A DNA stretch of 64,000 nucleotides from Chlorops oryzae. Lineage: Eukaryota > Arthropoda > Insecta > Diptera > Chloropidae. This document shows positions 22,507 through 34,723 of the stretch, piece by piece; position 1 is the stretch's first letter, and every line of letters starts with the position of its first letter. The stretch covers positions 74,269,188 to 74,333,187 of the forward strand of contig CM035808.1 of the NCBI GenBank assembly GCA_020466095.1, written 5' to 3'. The notes below the pieces were generated by a model. That model worked only from the letters and a program-made list of their open reading frames with translations. It was not told the DNA's origin and did no database searches. The position numbers and the translations under genes were made by a program.

Positions 22507-23658
22507 ATGTCTCTACTCTGCACAATTTGTAAACGCGCCAACCCTGAGCTAAAGTGTAATATTTGCAAAACGAGAAGTCACTCGTCTTGTGTTGATTTAA
22601 ATGATAATGTGCTTCAAATTCTAAAAACTTATCGTAATGTGGTATTTAATTGCAACGATTGTCTCAATTGTGATACTGCCGTTATGGTATTAAACTTAGC
22701 AATTGACTTGCAGAATCTAAATTCTACATGTTCGCTGCTTTTTGATAAATTCTCGTTTACAAATAATTCTGGCAGCCTATTACAAAAAACTCATTCGGAG
22801 TCAACGGCGAAATCTTCGGGCATTTTTTCGCCAAGAGCTCCTGCTTTAACTGTCTCGGACTGTCTAACTGTCAACAATAATACAATAATAACGCGCTCAA
22901 GAACTAAGGGCAATGAGCCCAATCGTGCGAGTAAAGTAAAAACTTCGGCATCTGTGTCGTCTGCTAAAGAATTGAAGAGTACACTTGAAAACCGTCGGCC
23001 TAGCCTTGGCTCAACTCCCCGTATGAATTCCACTTCTCTAAAATCAGCCAATAAGGTGCCTAGCTTAAGAAGCTCTGCTGTTTCGCATATGGGTGATGCG
23101 GGTTCGTCTTCTAACGTTGCTGTGCTCCCAGTTGCTGGTTTAACTGCATCTTCAATTCCTAATGCTGTAGAGATCTGTGCCGACGCTGTGGTTGCTCATA
23201 TGCCTTTCTCTCCCTCTTCAGGAGTTATTGAGTCACCTTCGGCTCTTGCTGATAATAATTCTAATACTAATGATTGCATGAACACACAGTGGAAAGAAGT
23301 ATCAAATAAAAAGGGAAATAGAAAAGCTGTTGTTGTTGGTTCGAATGAATGCTCGGAGCTAAGTGTTGCTGTTCGTAGGAAGTGGCTGCACTTCTCGTCT
23401 TTTAAGCCTGCTGTATGCGAAGACGACATAATTGAGTATATAGCTAAGCATGCTTGCATTGATAAGACTTCACTCTCTTGTTATAAGCTTATAAAAAAAG
23501 ATGCTCTTGTGGACTCTCTTAAACGTATTAATTTTAAACTAGGCGTCTCTTCGGTTGATTATCACAAACTATTAGTTCCGTCTCTGTGGCCGGCGGAAGT
23601 AAGAGTGCGTGATTTTCGTTTTTTTCAAAAACAAGGAGATCCATTCAACCGGTCATAG
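22507..23658 (+). CDS. LINE ORF1 with N-terminal PHD-like zinc finger
   Basis: 383 codons, open from ATG to stop. Residues 1-60 hold a Cys/His cluster (CTICKRANPELKCNIC, HSSC, CNDCLNC) resembling the PHD-type finger of CR1/L2-group ORF1 proteins. A Ser/Asn-rich middle follows, and then a basic region ending in KLLVPSLWPAEVRVRDF, where some relatives have an RNA-recognition fold. The protein would bind the LINE RNA. It starts 37 bases inside the element, so the 5' end appears complete. The family role is known; activity here is inferred only from the open frame. Confidence 0.8.
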   Translation: MSLLCTICKRANPELKCNICKTRSHSSCVDLNDNVLQILKTYRNVVFNCNDCLNCDTAVMVLNLAIDLQNLNSTCSLLFDKFSFTNNSGSLLQKTHSESTAKSSGIFSPRAPALTVSDCLTVNNNTIITRSRTKGNEPNRASKVKTSASVSSAKELKSTLENRRPSLGSTPRMNSTSLKSANKVPSLRSSAVSHMGDAGSSSNVAVLPVAGLTASSIPNAVEICADAVVAHMPFSPSSGVIESPSALADNNSNTNDCMNTQWKEVSNKKGNRKAVVVGSNECSELSVAVRRKWLHFSSFKPAVCEDDIIEYIAKHACIDKTSLSCYKLIKKDALVDSLKRINFKLGVSSVDYHKLLVPSLWPAEVRVRDFRFFQKQGDPFNRS

Positions 23659-23659
23659 T

Positions 23660-26593
23660 TAATAGCTCTTCTAACTCTTCTAATAATAGCGATAGAAACA
23701 ATAATAATGTAAAAAACTTATTAAAAACTTATTATGAGAATGCGGTGGGTATGCGTACTTAAACACAAATTTTTTCTGCTCTCTCTTCGCATTCTGATTT
23801 TGATGTTATTATTATCACTGAATCATGGCTAAATTCAAGTTTTTTTGACGAAGAATTTTTTGATCTAAGTATATATCAAATTTTTCGTAAGGATCGTGAT
23901 GCTCAAAAAACTGCTTGCACTAGAGGTGGGGGCGTTTTCATTGCTGTAAAAAAGTTTTTGTCAGCTTATACGATCTCTCTCTCTCTATAAATGATTCGTT
24001 AATTGATCAGCTTGCAGTGGTTATTCGTGGTAGTTATGGTCGCTTATTTTTATGTGCATCGTATATACCACCTAATAGCTCTTTCGAGTTATATAAAATG
24101 CATATTGTCAACGCTCAGTGCATTGCCAATTCTAATTCCCAGGGTGACAATCTCTGCGTTGTTGAAGATTTTAATCTGAGCAAATTAAATTGGATTCGTA
24201 CGAGTGCAAGTGAATCAAATTTAATTCCGTTTATTATGTGTACAGACACTGATGCATATTTGATAGATACTTTTTCGGGCATTGGCCTAACGCAGGTTAA
24301 TGATATATTTAATAAGCTTAATAATTTGCTGGATTTGGTATGGGTCAGTGATAATATTAATTGTACTGTAACGATTTCTGAATTTTCATTCTCGCCGGCT
24401 TCCATACATCACTATCCACTTTCTATTATTATATATCTTAGAGTTTTATGACTTTTTACCACTTGTTTATAATTATGAAAATTCATTTTATTTCGACTTC
24501 AATAATTGTAATTTTGATCTTCTAAATCATAAAATTTTTAGTATTGACTGAGATACCTTGTTGCAACCGTTAAACACCGAGATGGCGTTCAGATACTTCA
24601 AGTCAGTGTTACTTCATATCTGCAGTGATATTATTCCGTGTATTTCTCATCGTAAATATAATATAAAATACCCTGGGCAACGTTGGGGCTTAATAAAATA
24701 AAAAATCTTAGAAATAAATTCTACAAAAAGTATATAGGTACGGGTAATTTGGATTATTTTTCTAAATACCGGCACTATATGCGTGAATTTAATTTCCTTA
24801 ATAATTTCTTATTCACTAGATATATTTCAAAAATCGAATGCAGCATTAAGAGAAATCCGAAAGAGTTTTGGCGTTTTTTAAATTCAAAGAGAAAGAGTTC
24901 AAAAATCCCTATAACCATGCATTTAAATCATACTACCTCCACAAATGCCTTAGAGTCTGCTAATTTATTTGCATTATTCTTTAAATCGAATTTTGCTCCT
25001 GTCTCGAGCATTCCAGATGTTCGGCACTGTTCGTATGATCATAGCTCTGGGATAGATTTTGGTTCGTTAAATTTGACGGACTGTGATATTATCCAGGGTA
25101 TTACGCAGTTGAATACTTCTACTAAAATAGATTTAGATGGGATTTCCGGTATCATCCTTAAATCTTGTGTTCATAGTCTAGCATTGCCTTTAAAAATCAT
25201 TTTTAATAAGTCACTATGTAGTGGTGTTTTTATTGACGACTGGAAGATTGCAACTATTAGCCCGATTTTTAAATCTGGTGATAAGAATCTTGTGTGCAAC
25301 TATAGGCCAATTTCCAAACTCTCAAATATCAGCAAACTATTTGAAGGTATTGTTAAGGTTAAAATGGATTTTGCGACGAAAAATATTATCTCTACTTCTC
25401 AACATGGGTTTGTCGCGGGTAGATCAACTCTGACTAATCTCACAGTCTTTTCTGAATATTGCTTATCAGCTTTTTCGCAAGGCTCTCAAGTAGATGTTAT
25501 TTATACGGACTTTTCGAAAGCCTTCGATAAAGTCTCACATCACATTTTAATCAGTAAACTCTCCTCAATTGGATTTCACTCCAAATTTTTGTTATGGTTG
25601 AAGTCCTATCTGTCCAATAGAATTTCTGCTGTTTGTATTGATAATGTTAAATCTGATTCTTTCATTGGAACCTCAGGTGTTCCGCAAGGCAGCATCTTAG
25701 GGCCACTGCTCTTTGTGTTGTTTATAAATGACATCACTAATTGTATTAAAGGCTCTCAATGCCTGCTTTATGCTGATGATTTGAAAATTTTAAAAAAAAT
25801 TCGTAACCTGCAAGATCCCATGATTCTCCAATCCGACATAAATGCGATATCAGATTGGTGTTTTCATAATAAGCTGTTCCTCAATTTCGATAAGTGCGCA
25901 TTTGCAAATTTTTGAGAGGCTGATGCGGTGTTGAATACATCTTATTCTCTTGAGTGCAATCCTCTTAAGCAAGTTGCTGTTGTAAAGGATTTGGGAGTTG
26001 TTTTTGATTCTAAATTTTCCTTTACGCAGCACCTTAACTACGTCATTCCTAAGGCCTATCAAATGCTCGCCTTTATAAGACGAAATAGCTCAAATTTCAC
26101 GGATCCTTATACTTTTAAGTCACTTTTTATCTCTTTAGTACGTTCTAGATTGGAATATGCTTCCATTGTGTGGAATCCATTCTATGCTACGCATGTTGCA
26201 CGCATCGAACGGGTGCAAAAATCATTTACCCGTCTAGCGGTTCGTTCCATTAACTTTGGTAATGAGCTCCCTCCGTATATTGTTCGCTGTTCTTTAATCG
26301 GTTTAAAATCCCTTGAATCGCGTCGAGCTATGTTATCGGTTCTTTTTATTGCTGACATTGTTAGTTCAAGAATAGACTGCCCCCCTTTACTTGAACTTAT
26401 TAATTTTAATGCGCCTGCTAGACATTTGAGGTTTTCTAATATATTTTATCTCGGCCTAAGGCGTACCAATTATGCTTGTTATGCGCCTGTTTACAGGTCT
26501 CTAGCGTTCTGCAACAATTTATCCTCCAATACATTTTTTGACTTGTGTTTACCAAAAGTAACATTAAAGTCGAGATTGTATTTTTTGCTTTAA
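23660..26593 (+). pseudogene. LINE ORF2: endonuclease and reverse transcriptase
   Basis: The endonuclease begins near 23720 (YYENAVGMRT) with ITESWL, RGGGVFIAV and EDFNLSKLNW (normally GDFN) blocks. It is broken by stops near 23760 and frameshifts near 23990 and 24450. RT runs from about 24700 with IYTDFSKAFDKVSHH, SGVPQGSILGPLLF and LLYADDLKIL, all catalytic residues present. A further shift at 25915 splits off the thumb (VVKDLGVVFDSKFSF) and a C-terminal region ending at 26593. In life this protein nicks the target and primes cDNA. This copy is dead from several lesions. Confidence 0.88.
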
Positions 26594-26665
26594 GATATTT
26601 AGATCTTAGTAGTCTGTACGAAACTCAGTTTCATTGACTAAATAAATAAATAAATAAATAAATAC

Positions 26666-28107
26666 CCGATTTGAGTGATAAAATCAAAAAATTTTGGGAG
26701 ATGGAAGAAGTTCCAGAAAAGCAACCCCTTTCCGACTCAGATCAGTTTTTCGAAAATTTCTATAAAAGAACTACAATTCGTCTGTCTGATGGCAAATATT
26801 TAGTTCGGTTACCTTTCAAAGATGAATTTCCAAATGAAATATCTTTAAGACCCTCACGCTACATTGCTTCCAAACAATTTGAACGAATTGAACAAACACT
26901 CGAGAAAAACCTGATTTAAACCCCAAATATTTTGAAGTCTTAAACGAATACTTAACCCTCAACCATGCTGAAAGATGTCCTCGAACAGAAATTATTCAAG
27001 ATGGCAATTATCACTCTTTTTATCTGCCGCATCATGCAGTTATGAAACCCGATAGTACAACGACTAAAGTAAGAGTCGTGTTCAATGCGTCTAAGCGCAC
27101 CCAAAGTGGTGTATCACTCAATGATATACTACACCCTGGACCCATTTTGCAAAAAGATCTAATGACAATTCTCCTACAATGGCGCACTCATAAATATGTG
27201 TTCAACGGCGACATTGAGAAAATGTACAGACAAATTTATGTACACCCAGAAGATCGACCCTTTCAACGCTTTGTTTTCCGAAAAAACCCAGGCAATCCAA
27301 TTGAAGATTTTCAACTCAAAACAGTCACATTCGGTGTGAACTGTGCACCCTTCTTGGCCCTTCGAACTTTGCAGCAATTGGCCGAAGACGAACAAGATTT
27401 TAACCCATTAGCATCCGCTATTCTGAAAAGTGAGACATACGTTGATGATATTTTATCAGGTAGTCATGATATCGCATTAGCAAAACAGGCTTTTTCACAA
27501 CTTCAGAGCACCCTGCAACCAGCTGGTTTTCCTTTACGAAAAATAACAGCAAATCATCCGGATTTGCTTGCCAATGTAGCTTTCCATGATTTGTTCGATG
27601 AGAATTTTCTCAAATTTGAATCGGCAAGTCAGACGAAAACCTTGGGGATAAGGTGGAATGCGGTTTCCGATGCATTTCATTACACCGTTAAACCCATTTC
27701 TCCGACAACATCGATCACAAAGAGGCAAATGCTTTCTTCTATAGCAAGCCTTTTTGACCCACCCGGCTGGTTACCTCCATTGATCATCCAAGCAAAAATT
27801 TTAATTCAATAACTTTGGTTGGAAGAAACTGATTGGGACACATGCGTGAAGCCACTGTCATTGCTGAGATGGAACTCATTTATTTCTAACCTAACAGCAA
27901 TCGACACTATAAAAATACCCCGTTGGATTGAAACACATCCTTATAATGAAATCGACATACACGGCTTTTGCGACTCATCTGAAAAGGCATACTGCGCGGC
28001 AATCTACGTTCGGTCTACACGACCTAATCATGGATTCACAACACATCTTCTGGTAGCAAAAAGCAAAGTAGCACCCTTGCAAACGATCAGTTTGCCTCGC
28101 CTTGAGC
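26666..28107 (+). pseudogene. BEL/Pao reverse transcriptase and RNase H, first part
   Basis: The frame continues from the protease: IKKFWEMEEVPE, then the typical PHHAV...TTKVRVVFNASKRT block, GDIEKMYRQIYV, FGVNCAPFLA, and the catalytic box ETYVDDILSGS (about 27431-27463). RNase H starts near 27960 with [17 protein letters not shown] (first Asp). A frameshift lies near 26905-26920. A TAA replaces a Gln codon at 27810-27812, in an otherwise continuous frame. The Himar1-like mariner then interrupts at LEL. RT plus RNase H make the double-stranded cDNA. Confidence 0.9.
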
Positions 28108-28109
28108 TA

Positions 28110-29402
28110 ACAGGTTGGCTGATAAGTCCACGGTCTGACACATAGATGGCGTCGCTAGTATTAAATGCATATTATTTTTATATAGTGGCAACCTTCAAAT
28201 GATTCGTGTCAAAATTTGACGTCTGTAAGTCAATTAGTTTGTGAGATAGAGCGTCTTTTGTGAAGCAACTTTTGTTATTGTGAAAAAAATGGAAAAAAAG
28301 GAATTTCGTGTTTTGATAAAATACTGTTTTCTGAAGGGAAAAAATACAGTGGAAGCAAAAACTTGGCTTGATAATGAGTTTCTGGACTCTGCCCCAGGAA
28401 AATCAACAATAATTGATTGGTATGCAAAATTCAAGCGTGGTGAAATGAGCACGGAGGACGGTGAACGCAGTGGACGCCCGAAAGAGGTGGTTACCGACGA
28501 AAACATCAAAAAAATTCACAAAATGATTTTGAATGACCGTAAAATGAAGTTGATCGAGATAGCAGAGGCCTTAAAGATATCAAAAGAACGTGTTGGTCAT
28601 ATCATTCATCAATATTTGGATATGAAAAAGCTCTGTGCAAAATGAGTGCCGCGCGAGCTCACATTTGACCAAAAACAACAACGTGTTGATGATTCTGAGC
28701 GGTGTTTGCAGCTGTTAACTCGCAATACACCCGACTTTTTGCGTCGATATGTGCCAATGGATGAAACATGGCTCTATCACTACACTCCTGAGTCCAATCG
28801 ACAGTCGGCTGAGTGGACAGCGATCGGTGAACCGTCTCCGAAGCGTGGAAAGACTCAAAAGTCCGCTGGCAAAGTAATGGCCTCTGTGTTTTGGGATGAT
28901 CATGGAATAATTTTTATCGATTATCTGGAGAAGGGAAAAACCATCAACAGTGACTATTATATGTCGTTATTGGAGCGTTTGAAGGTCGAAATCGCGGCAA
29001 AACGGCCCCATATGAAGAAGAAAAAAGTGTTGTTCCACCAAGACAACGCACCGTGCCACAAGTCATTGAGAACGATGGCAAAAATTCATGAATTAGGGTT
29101 CGAATTGCTTCCCCACCCACCGTATTCTCCAGATCTGGCCCCCAGCGGCTTTTTCTTGTTCTCAGACCTCAAAAGGATGCTCGCAGGGAAAAAATTTGGC
29201 TGCAATGAAGAGGTGATCGCCGAAACTGAGGCCTATTTTGAGGCAAAACCGAAGGATTACTACAAAAATGGTATCAAAAAATTGGAAGGTCGTTATAATC
29301 GTTGTATCGCTCTTGAAGGGAACTATGTTGAATAATAAAAATGAATTTTGACAAAAAAATGTGTTTTTCTTTGTTAGACCGGGGACTTATCAGCCAACCT
29401 GT
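28110..29402 (+). mobile_element. Himar1-like (irritans) mariner, copy A
   Basis: 1293 bp. TIRs are ACAGGTTGGCTGATAAGTCC and its complement, with TA at 28108-28109 and 29403-29404. The TIR and protein match the known Haematobia irritans Himar1 pattern almost letter for letter. It is inserted in the RNase H region of BEL, and removing it restores that frame. Confidence 0.95.
28289..29335 (+). pseudogene. Himar1-like transposase, doubly disabled
   Basis: The full-length irritans-subfamily mariner transposase frame starts at MEKKEFRVL (28289). One TGA at 28643-28645 replaces the Trp of the WVPREL motif. The first two catalytic Asp are present (MDETW, HQDNAPCH), but the third motif reads SPDLAPSGF where active relatives have APSDF, so the last catalytic Asp is Gly. 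Either lesion alone would abolish transposition. Elsewhere it is nearly identical to the Himar1 protein as I recall it, suggesting a young copy. Confidence 0.93.
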
Positions 29403-29404
29403 TA

Positions 29405-31267
29405 TGTGCTGCAGTTTTGCTCTCGAAATTGTTGAAAATGGTTATAGAGAATCTCCCGTTGAGATACACAAATATCACTCTTTGGTCAGACTCATCTATA
29501 GTCTTGGCATGGCTAGAAAAACCACCCTGTCATTGGAAAACTTATGTTGCCAATCGCATATCACAAAATCTTAAAAATGTAGGAAATGCTACATGGAGAC
29601 ATGTCCCGTCAGCAGAGAATCCTGCCGCCTTGGGCACCCGAGGTCTTAATTTAGACGAGTTGTCGGTCAGCTTGTTGTGGTGGGAAGGACCACACTGGCT
29701 AAAAAAGACTGACGAATTTTGGCCCAAGGCTGCACTATCCACTGTGTCTCCACTCGAAACTAGAAAAGTCGAAACTTTTCACACCAGCATAGAGAGTGAA
29801 GATATTTTATCTCGCTTCTCATGTTTCTCACTATCACTCAGAGTGATTGCATATGTCTTGCGATTCTTCACGAATTGTCGAAAACAAGACCGCATGATCG
29901 GGAATTTAACCCAAGAGGAAATTTCACGTGCTAAAACGGTTCTCATTGTAATCACCCAAAAGAGATGCTTTTCTAACGAATATAACGCGCTCTTAAATTC
30001 CCAACCCATATCGCGCAAAAGCTCACTACTTTCTTTAAAGCCCTTTCTTGATAAAAAGAAAATCATGCGAGTTGATGGTCGATTAGCATATACCACTCTT
30101 ACATATAATGAACGACACCCTATTATGATTCCTACCAATTCTTCCTTTTGTACTCTCTTCATTCGATTCACCCATAAATTACTACTTCATGCAGAACATC
30201 TTTTAATGATTCGAATGATCCGTCAAGAATTCTACATACCTCGTCTCAAAGATCAGGTGAAACTCTGTATTCGCCAATGTAAGCCTTGCACGATTTATAA
30301 ACAGCGCACCAAACAGCAAATAATGGCAGCTTTGCCACCCGAGAAAGTCAATTTCTCACCCCCTTTTACGGTTGTTGGTGTTGATTTTGCAGGCCCTTTT
30401 CAGTTGAAAACCTCGTCGCTTCGAAAGGCACCCTCAACGAAAGGATATGTATGCGTCTTTGTTTGTTTCACAGCTCGAGCCATACATCTGGAACTATGCT
30501 CTGATCTGAGCACCCAAGCCTTTGAAGCTGCGTTTGCCAGTTTCGTAGGTAGACGAGGTCTCCCACAACAAGTATTTTCCGATAACGGACGCAATTTTGT
30601 CGGTGCAGACCGATCTTTGCAAAAGGAATTCAAAGCTTTTCTTAAGACCACCTCCCAAGATTTGGTACCCAAATATACCAACCAAGGAATCAAATGGTCG
30701 TTCATCCCTCCCCAAGCTCCTCATATGGGCGGTTTATGGGAAGCAGCGGTAAAAAGCTTCAAAATGCACTTCAAAAAAACCGCTGGTCCTCATAAGTTCA
30801 CATTTGAAGAATTTTCTACTCTTTTAGCTCGCATTGAAGCTGTACTCAACTCTCGACCCATCTCACCTTTGAGTGCTGATCCTTCTGACCCATTACCATT
30901 AACCCCAGGCCATTTTCTCAAAGGTGCTCCACTTTTAGCCATCCCAGAACCCGATAAACAAAATTTATCACTACTCAATAGATGGGAAAAGCTCAAAGTC
31001 CTCCATAACCAGTTCAGTCGGCGATGGAAAGAAGAGTATTTACGAGAGCTTCAAAAGAGACCCAAGTGGAAAACTCCCCATGCAAATATAAAAATAGGTG
31101 ACTTCGTCATCATCAAAGATGATTTTCTATTCCCATTCGAATGGCGGAGCGGTCGTATAACCGAACTCCACCCAAGTCGTGACAGGCATGTGCGAATTGC
31201 ATCAATCCGCACAAGTTCAGGCGAACTTACAAGACCCATAGTTAAGCTAGTAGTCCTACCCAATTGA
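29405..31267 (+). pseudogene. BEL/Pao RNase H end and integrase
   Basis: The frame resumes at CAAVLLSKLLKM. RNase H has LWSDSSIVLAWL (catalytic Asp) and WRHVPSAENPAALGTRG. Integrase has the HHCC zinc domain (HAEHLLMIRMIRQ...CIRQCKPC) and the core VVGVDFAGPF, FSDNGRNFVG and GGLWEAAVKSF, giving D, D and E. A C-terminal domain follows with LTPGHFLKGAP and EWRSGRITELHPSRDRHVR, ending at 31267. This part has no internal stop in 616 codons. It is called a pseudogene only because the upstream frame is interrupted. Confidence 0.92.
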
Positions 31268-31432
31268 AAATGTTTATTTTAAGCAGCTGATTCATAAACC
31301 CATATTTCACATCTTCAGTTTCGATTCAATTCACCCTCATGATTCATAACCATCCATTTCATCATTATCTTCAGTAAACCCGAATCATGATGACAACCCA
31401 CTAATTCTTACTTTTCGATGTTCTTTTTCCAG

Positions 31433-31892
31433 AAAACTCCCATGTCCACTGTGCAGCCAAATCCACGCGCTGCGTGTCTGCCGCCAATTTGTGGCAATTA
31501 GACCACAGGCCCGAAGAAGATCGGCCTTACGACTGAATAATTGCACTAACTGTCTGGCAAAATCACATTCCTTGGAGAATTGTCAGTCGAAGGATCGCTG
31601 CAAACGCTGCCGGGCCTTGCATCACACAATGCTTCATATCGACCCGATCTCAAAGGCAAAACGGAATGGTGGCATTCATAAAGCCCAGCGTCAGTCGCCA
31701 CGCATTACAACACAAAATTACACCGCAAACTCTCGACACCAATACCCGAAACTGGCTTCCAAACCACGGGAACCTACCACATCAGAGGATGCCCGATTAA
31801 AATTGTTGCAGGGAACAGGCAAAGGTTCAGCTCAGAGCGTCTTGGATCATGTCTTGAAGGCTCTCTCACTTTTAAAGCAACGATTGCAGTAA
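31433..31892 (+). CDS. Extra zinc-knuckle ORF at BEL 3' end
   Basis: An open frame of about 152 codons lies between the integrase stop (31267) and the 3' LTR (31907). It starts with PCPLCSQIHALRVCRQF, then NCTNCLAKSHSLENCQSKD and RCKRCRALHHTMLH, which is the same three-knuckle layout as the BEL gag nucleocapsid but a different sequence. The rest is basic and Pro/Ser-rich. The frame has no ATG upstream of the knuckles. It directly follows TTCTTTTTCCAG (31421-31432), a good 3' splice-site sequence, so a spliced transcript is possible. Alternatively it is a relic of recombination between BEL families. Its function is unknown. Confidence 0.6.
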
Positions 31893-31906
31893 AGCAAGGC
31901 GGGGAG

Positions 31907-32225
31907 GATGTCGAAGACGTAGAAATAAGATATTTGAATTGTATAAAATCAGAAATTGAATTGTGTAAAATCAGAAATTGAATTGTGTAAAATCAGAAAA
32001 TTTAAATGAATGAATTAATGTAAAAAATGAAATGTAAACGATAGCTTAAGATGCACCCAGTATTCTTCCAGGGCTGGAATGTTTGCCCGCCAAAAAATAT
32101 GTATATAAGCGTGTGTTTAAATCACGCTTTACTAACTCTAGTACGAACAATAAACGTGAACGCTTAAATTGACTCGCTCTTTTAGTTCCAACGAGCATTT
32201 CAAACCGAAGCGAACGGTTTTTTCA
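31907..32225 (+). repeat. BEL/Pao 3' LTR
   Basis: 319 bp, TGTCGAAGACG...GGTTTTTTCA, followed by the CGGCT target duplication. It is nearly identical to the 5' LTR, with a handful of substitutions. Confidence 0.93.
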
Positions 32226-32439
32226 CGGCTTTTGAAATGAATTTTGTTTTGTGTAAACCTTGGTTACCTAAACAAGACTGTCAGTTTGAGAACCGAAGAT
32301 TGTAATGCCGCCCATGCTCCTGGCCAGATTTTACTTGGTTGTGTGGCATTGCTTTACTCGCGTGGTTGCAGACTGTTGTTCGCGATCGTGTTCGGTGTTT
32401 ACTAAAGACTTGTTGCGGCAATCGTGGTTCTCTTCCTTG

Positions 32440-33111
32440 TGTCGTAGCATCGGGATGAGCGTCTAAGCTGAGCCAGAATGAGAAGTCCTCTTGTTTAAAC
32501 TTGATAACAACTCTTAATTTAACTCCATTAAAATATTACAGTGTTCTATTCTAGCTCACTTAACTACCTTTATCTCTAGCTAACACGGAGATCCACACTT
32601 TAATTTCCTGGCTCGTGAGCAGGTGCGCTTAAGTCAAGATCCACTGATACTATTCGCAGTTCCAAGCGAAGTCCTCTTCCATAGATCGATGATCAGCTTT
32701 TATAATCAGAAAGTGCTTTTCATGCACTTTCTTAAAGTCGGTCGTTTCCAAAGTGCTCTTCTGTGACTTCGCGCTGAGCCAGTTCTTCTTCTGCGTTGAT
32801 GCAATATTGAGTAATACTTGAAGTAATACGGGAGCTTTTTCAATATCGTCTATTGCCACATATTCTTCTGGGTCAACTTGATTGTTGTTGTTGCTATTGG
32901 CTATTGCTTATTTCCTCTACCGTCAGCCTAATTTAAATCTTAAGCTGCGAACTTTTGTTGTTGCTATTGTTCTTGGCATAGGTCAGCTAATGCAGTAACT
33001 TCTGCTGACTCACTGACTCATTGCCTTACATTATACTGCTGGTTTGCCCGAGCCGATCGCTTGAATGGTGATCGTTGGCTTTGATTGTTCACGTAAGCAT
33101 TTCCTCTTTGT
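32440..33111 (-). repeat. Gypsy-type LTR copy L1
   Basis: It matches 44508-45128 over its length in the same orientation: GATGAGCGTCTAAGCTGAG, CTAACACGGAGATCCACACTTTAA and CGAGCCGATCGCTTGA-type blocks occur in order. L1 has about 80 extra bases near 32477-32560 and lacks about 45 bases present in L2. Read on minus it would be the downstream LTR of a remnant spanning 32440-45128, but no duplication was found to prove this. Confidence 0.65.
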
Positions 33112-34426
33112 GCTTTCTTATTCTGGGCGCTAATGGTTTTGTTTTTCCACTCTTTTCTTGACCAAGAAAAGAGTAGAATAACTGTTTGTGCTGTTGTGAC
33201 ACACATTATCCTTCCCCTCTTTCAGGAAGTCACGTCCATCGTGGTTCAGAACAAGGGCCTGTTGTGGTGGAAAGTTGTTATATGTTTCCGGAGTTAAACC
33301 ATTCCTTATGCTACTTGTCCCTGTTGTCAATAGCTGCTGTGATGATTATACCTTTGTTTTTTGCCGACTAATCAGCGTCGCCTGTTACAGATATAAGTTT
33401 AATTTTGGCTTATTTCTTGCCGCGTAGTAATTGTTGTGTATGTTTTCCGTGAATCGATGAAATACCTTAACTTTGCTACCTTAAAATTTATTAAAAAAAA
33501 AAAATAATTAAACATTTCTTAAATATCTTTTTTGAAACATGTTCGAAATATAGAATAATTTCAAAAAGACTAAAATTTTGAGAGATATTTATGACCGTAG
33601 GCTTACATATGTAATTTCGGAATTGTTTATTTACACATTTACTAAATTTTATGTCTAATTGGTTTACATTTATGCTTCTCTTTTTTGTATATTTACGTTT
33701 ATTTGTGAATTCTAGAGCCAATCTGTTATATTATGCGTGCGTTTCAAACATAAACAGAATTGTACTTTACTTATTGTATACATTTATGCTTCTCAAAATT
33801 TTTTGTTTACTATCAATTTGAAGAATATCTCTCATTTTATTATTTTCAATTGGCTATCTGGGTATTCTACTAATTCCCTTTCCCCTCTTTAAGGGTGGTT
33901 GGAACTTCGTATATATTTTTTTTATTATTTTGTTTTAGTTTGTGATAAAAATTACAATAAAAACTTTTATTTTTCATGAGATTTATTCTTATTTTCTTTC
34001 GATCGTATTGTATAATAATTTTTATTTTCTCTTTTATTTCATTTTCTTTGGCTTTTTTTTGTTTCGCTTGTTAGTGAGAAGGAACAAAAAGCCAAACAAA
34101 AATACTTCTTCCTCTCTGCTTATTTTGGTTTTAATATAGCGTTGGCTTATCGCCCAATTGCTTATTGTGGAAAAAAAATTGTTGGGCTTAATACATTCAT
34201 AATAATTGTGAAATATATATATATATATTTTTTTTCTTTGAAGCGCAATTGATCAGAATAGTGACGATTTTATAATTCGGTTTTAATAACAATTTGTGAA
34301 ATTAGTTTTGAAAATTTTTTGGTGAATGAAAGATGAAACAATACAAGCATTTCTGTTTACATATTCTTTTGGTTGGTTTTGACTGCGCGATATAAATGCG
34401 AAAATTTCTGTCGTAATTTGTTAGCA
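33112..34426. other. AT-rich remnant, nothing recognised
   Basis: This is probably interior of the gypsy-type remnant or its flank. It contains several T-rich runs and a (TA)n near 34216-34230. Short frames on both strands have no identifiable domain. Confidence 0.5.
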
Positions 34427-34723
34427 TGTGCATTAGAGTGGGTCAATTGGTATGGAAGAAAAAAACTTGAAAGGGAGTAAACCAAAATCGTATTCTACGG
34501 AAAATTCTAAGCAACTTTGCCGAAGAAACTATAGGTCTAAAACCAAAACTGACCTCCCGCTTTTCGATCCAAAGTTTTTCTTAAGAATTTGAATGTATTG
34601 GGTACCTATCCATATTCAAAATTCGAAATTGTTTTGAAGTTAAAAAAAATTTGAATTGGGAAAAAAAAATTAAGCCTATTACAAGGCTATTTCAAAGGCA
34701 ATTTCAATACATTTATTTAGATT

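Larger units (their letters stand above)
22470..26659 (+). mobile_element. CR1/Jockey-group LINE inserted in BEL pol
   Basis: The BEL frame is interrupted after AAATAC (22464-22469), which reappears at 26660-26665 beyond a (TAAA)n tail. Joining the two sides restores the BEL reading frame, which proves the borders. The element carries a PHD-like ORF1 and an ORF2 with endonuclease and RT. Confidence 0.9.
14047..32225 (+). mobile_element. BEL/Pao LTR retrotransposon with nested insertions
   Basis: LTRs lie at 14047-14363 and 31907-32225, both TG...CA. The same five bases, CGGCT, flank it at 14042-14046 and 32226-32230. Between them, in order, are a long A-rich leader, gag with zinc knuckles, a DQGS protease, RT with YVDD, RNase H and integrase, which is BEL/Pao organisation. 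Removing the four inserts leaves roughly 8 kb. Inserts are a mariner (15005-16292), a deleted gypsy (16586-19869), a LINE (22470-26659) and a Himar1-like mariner (28110-29402). The frame is otherwise broken only by two nonsense codons and one frameshift, so the host copy is fairly young. Confidence 0.93.
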
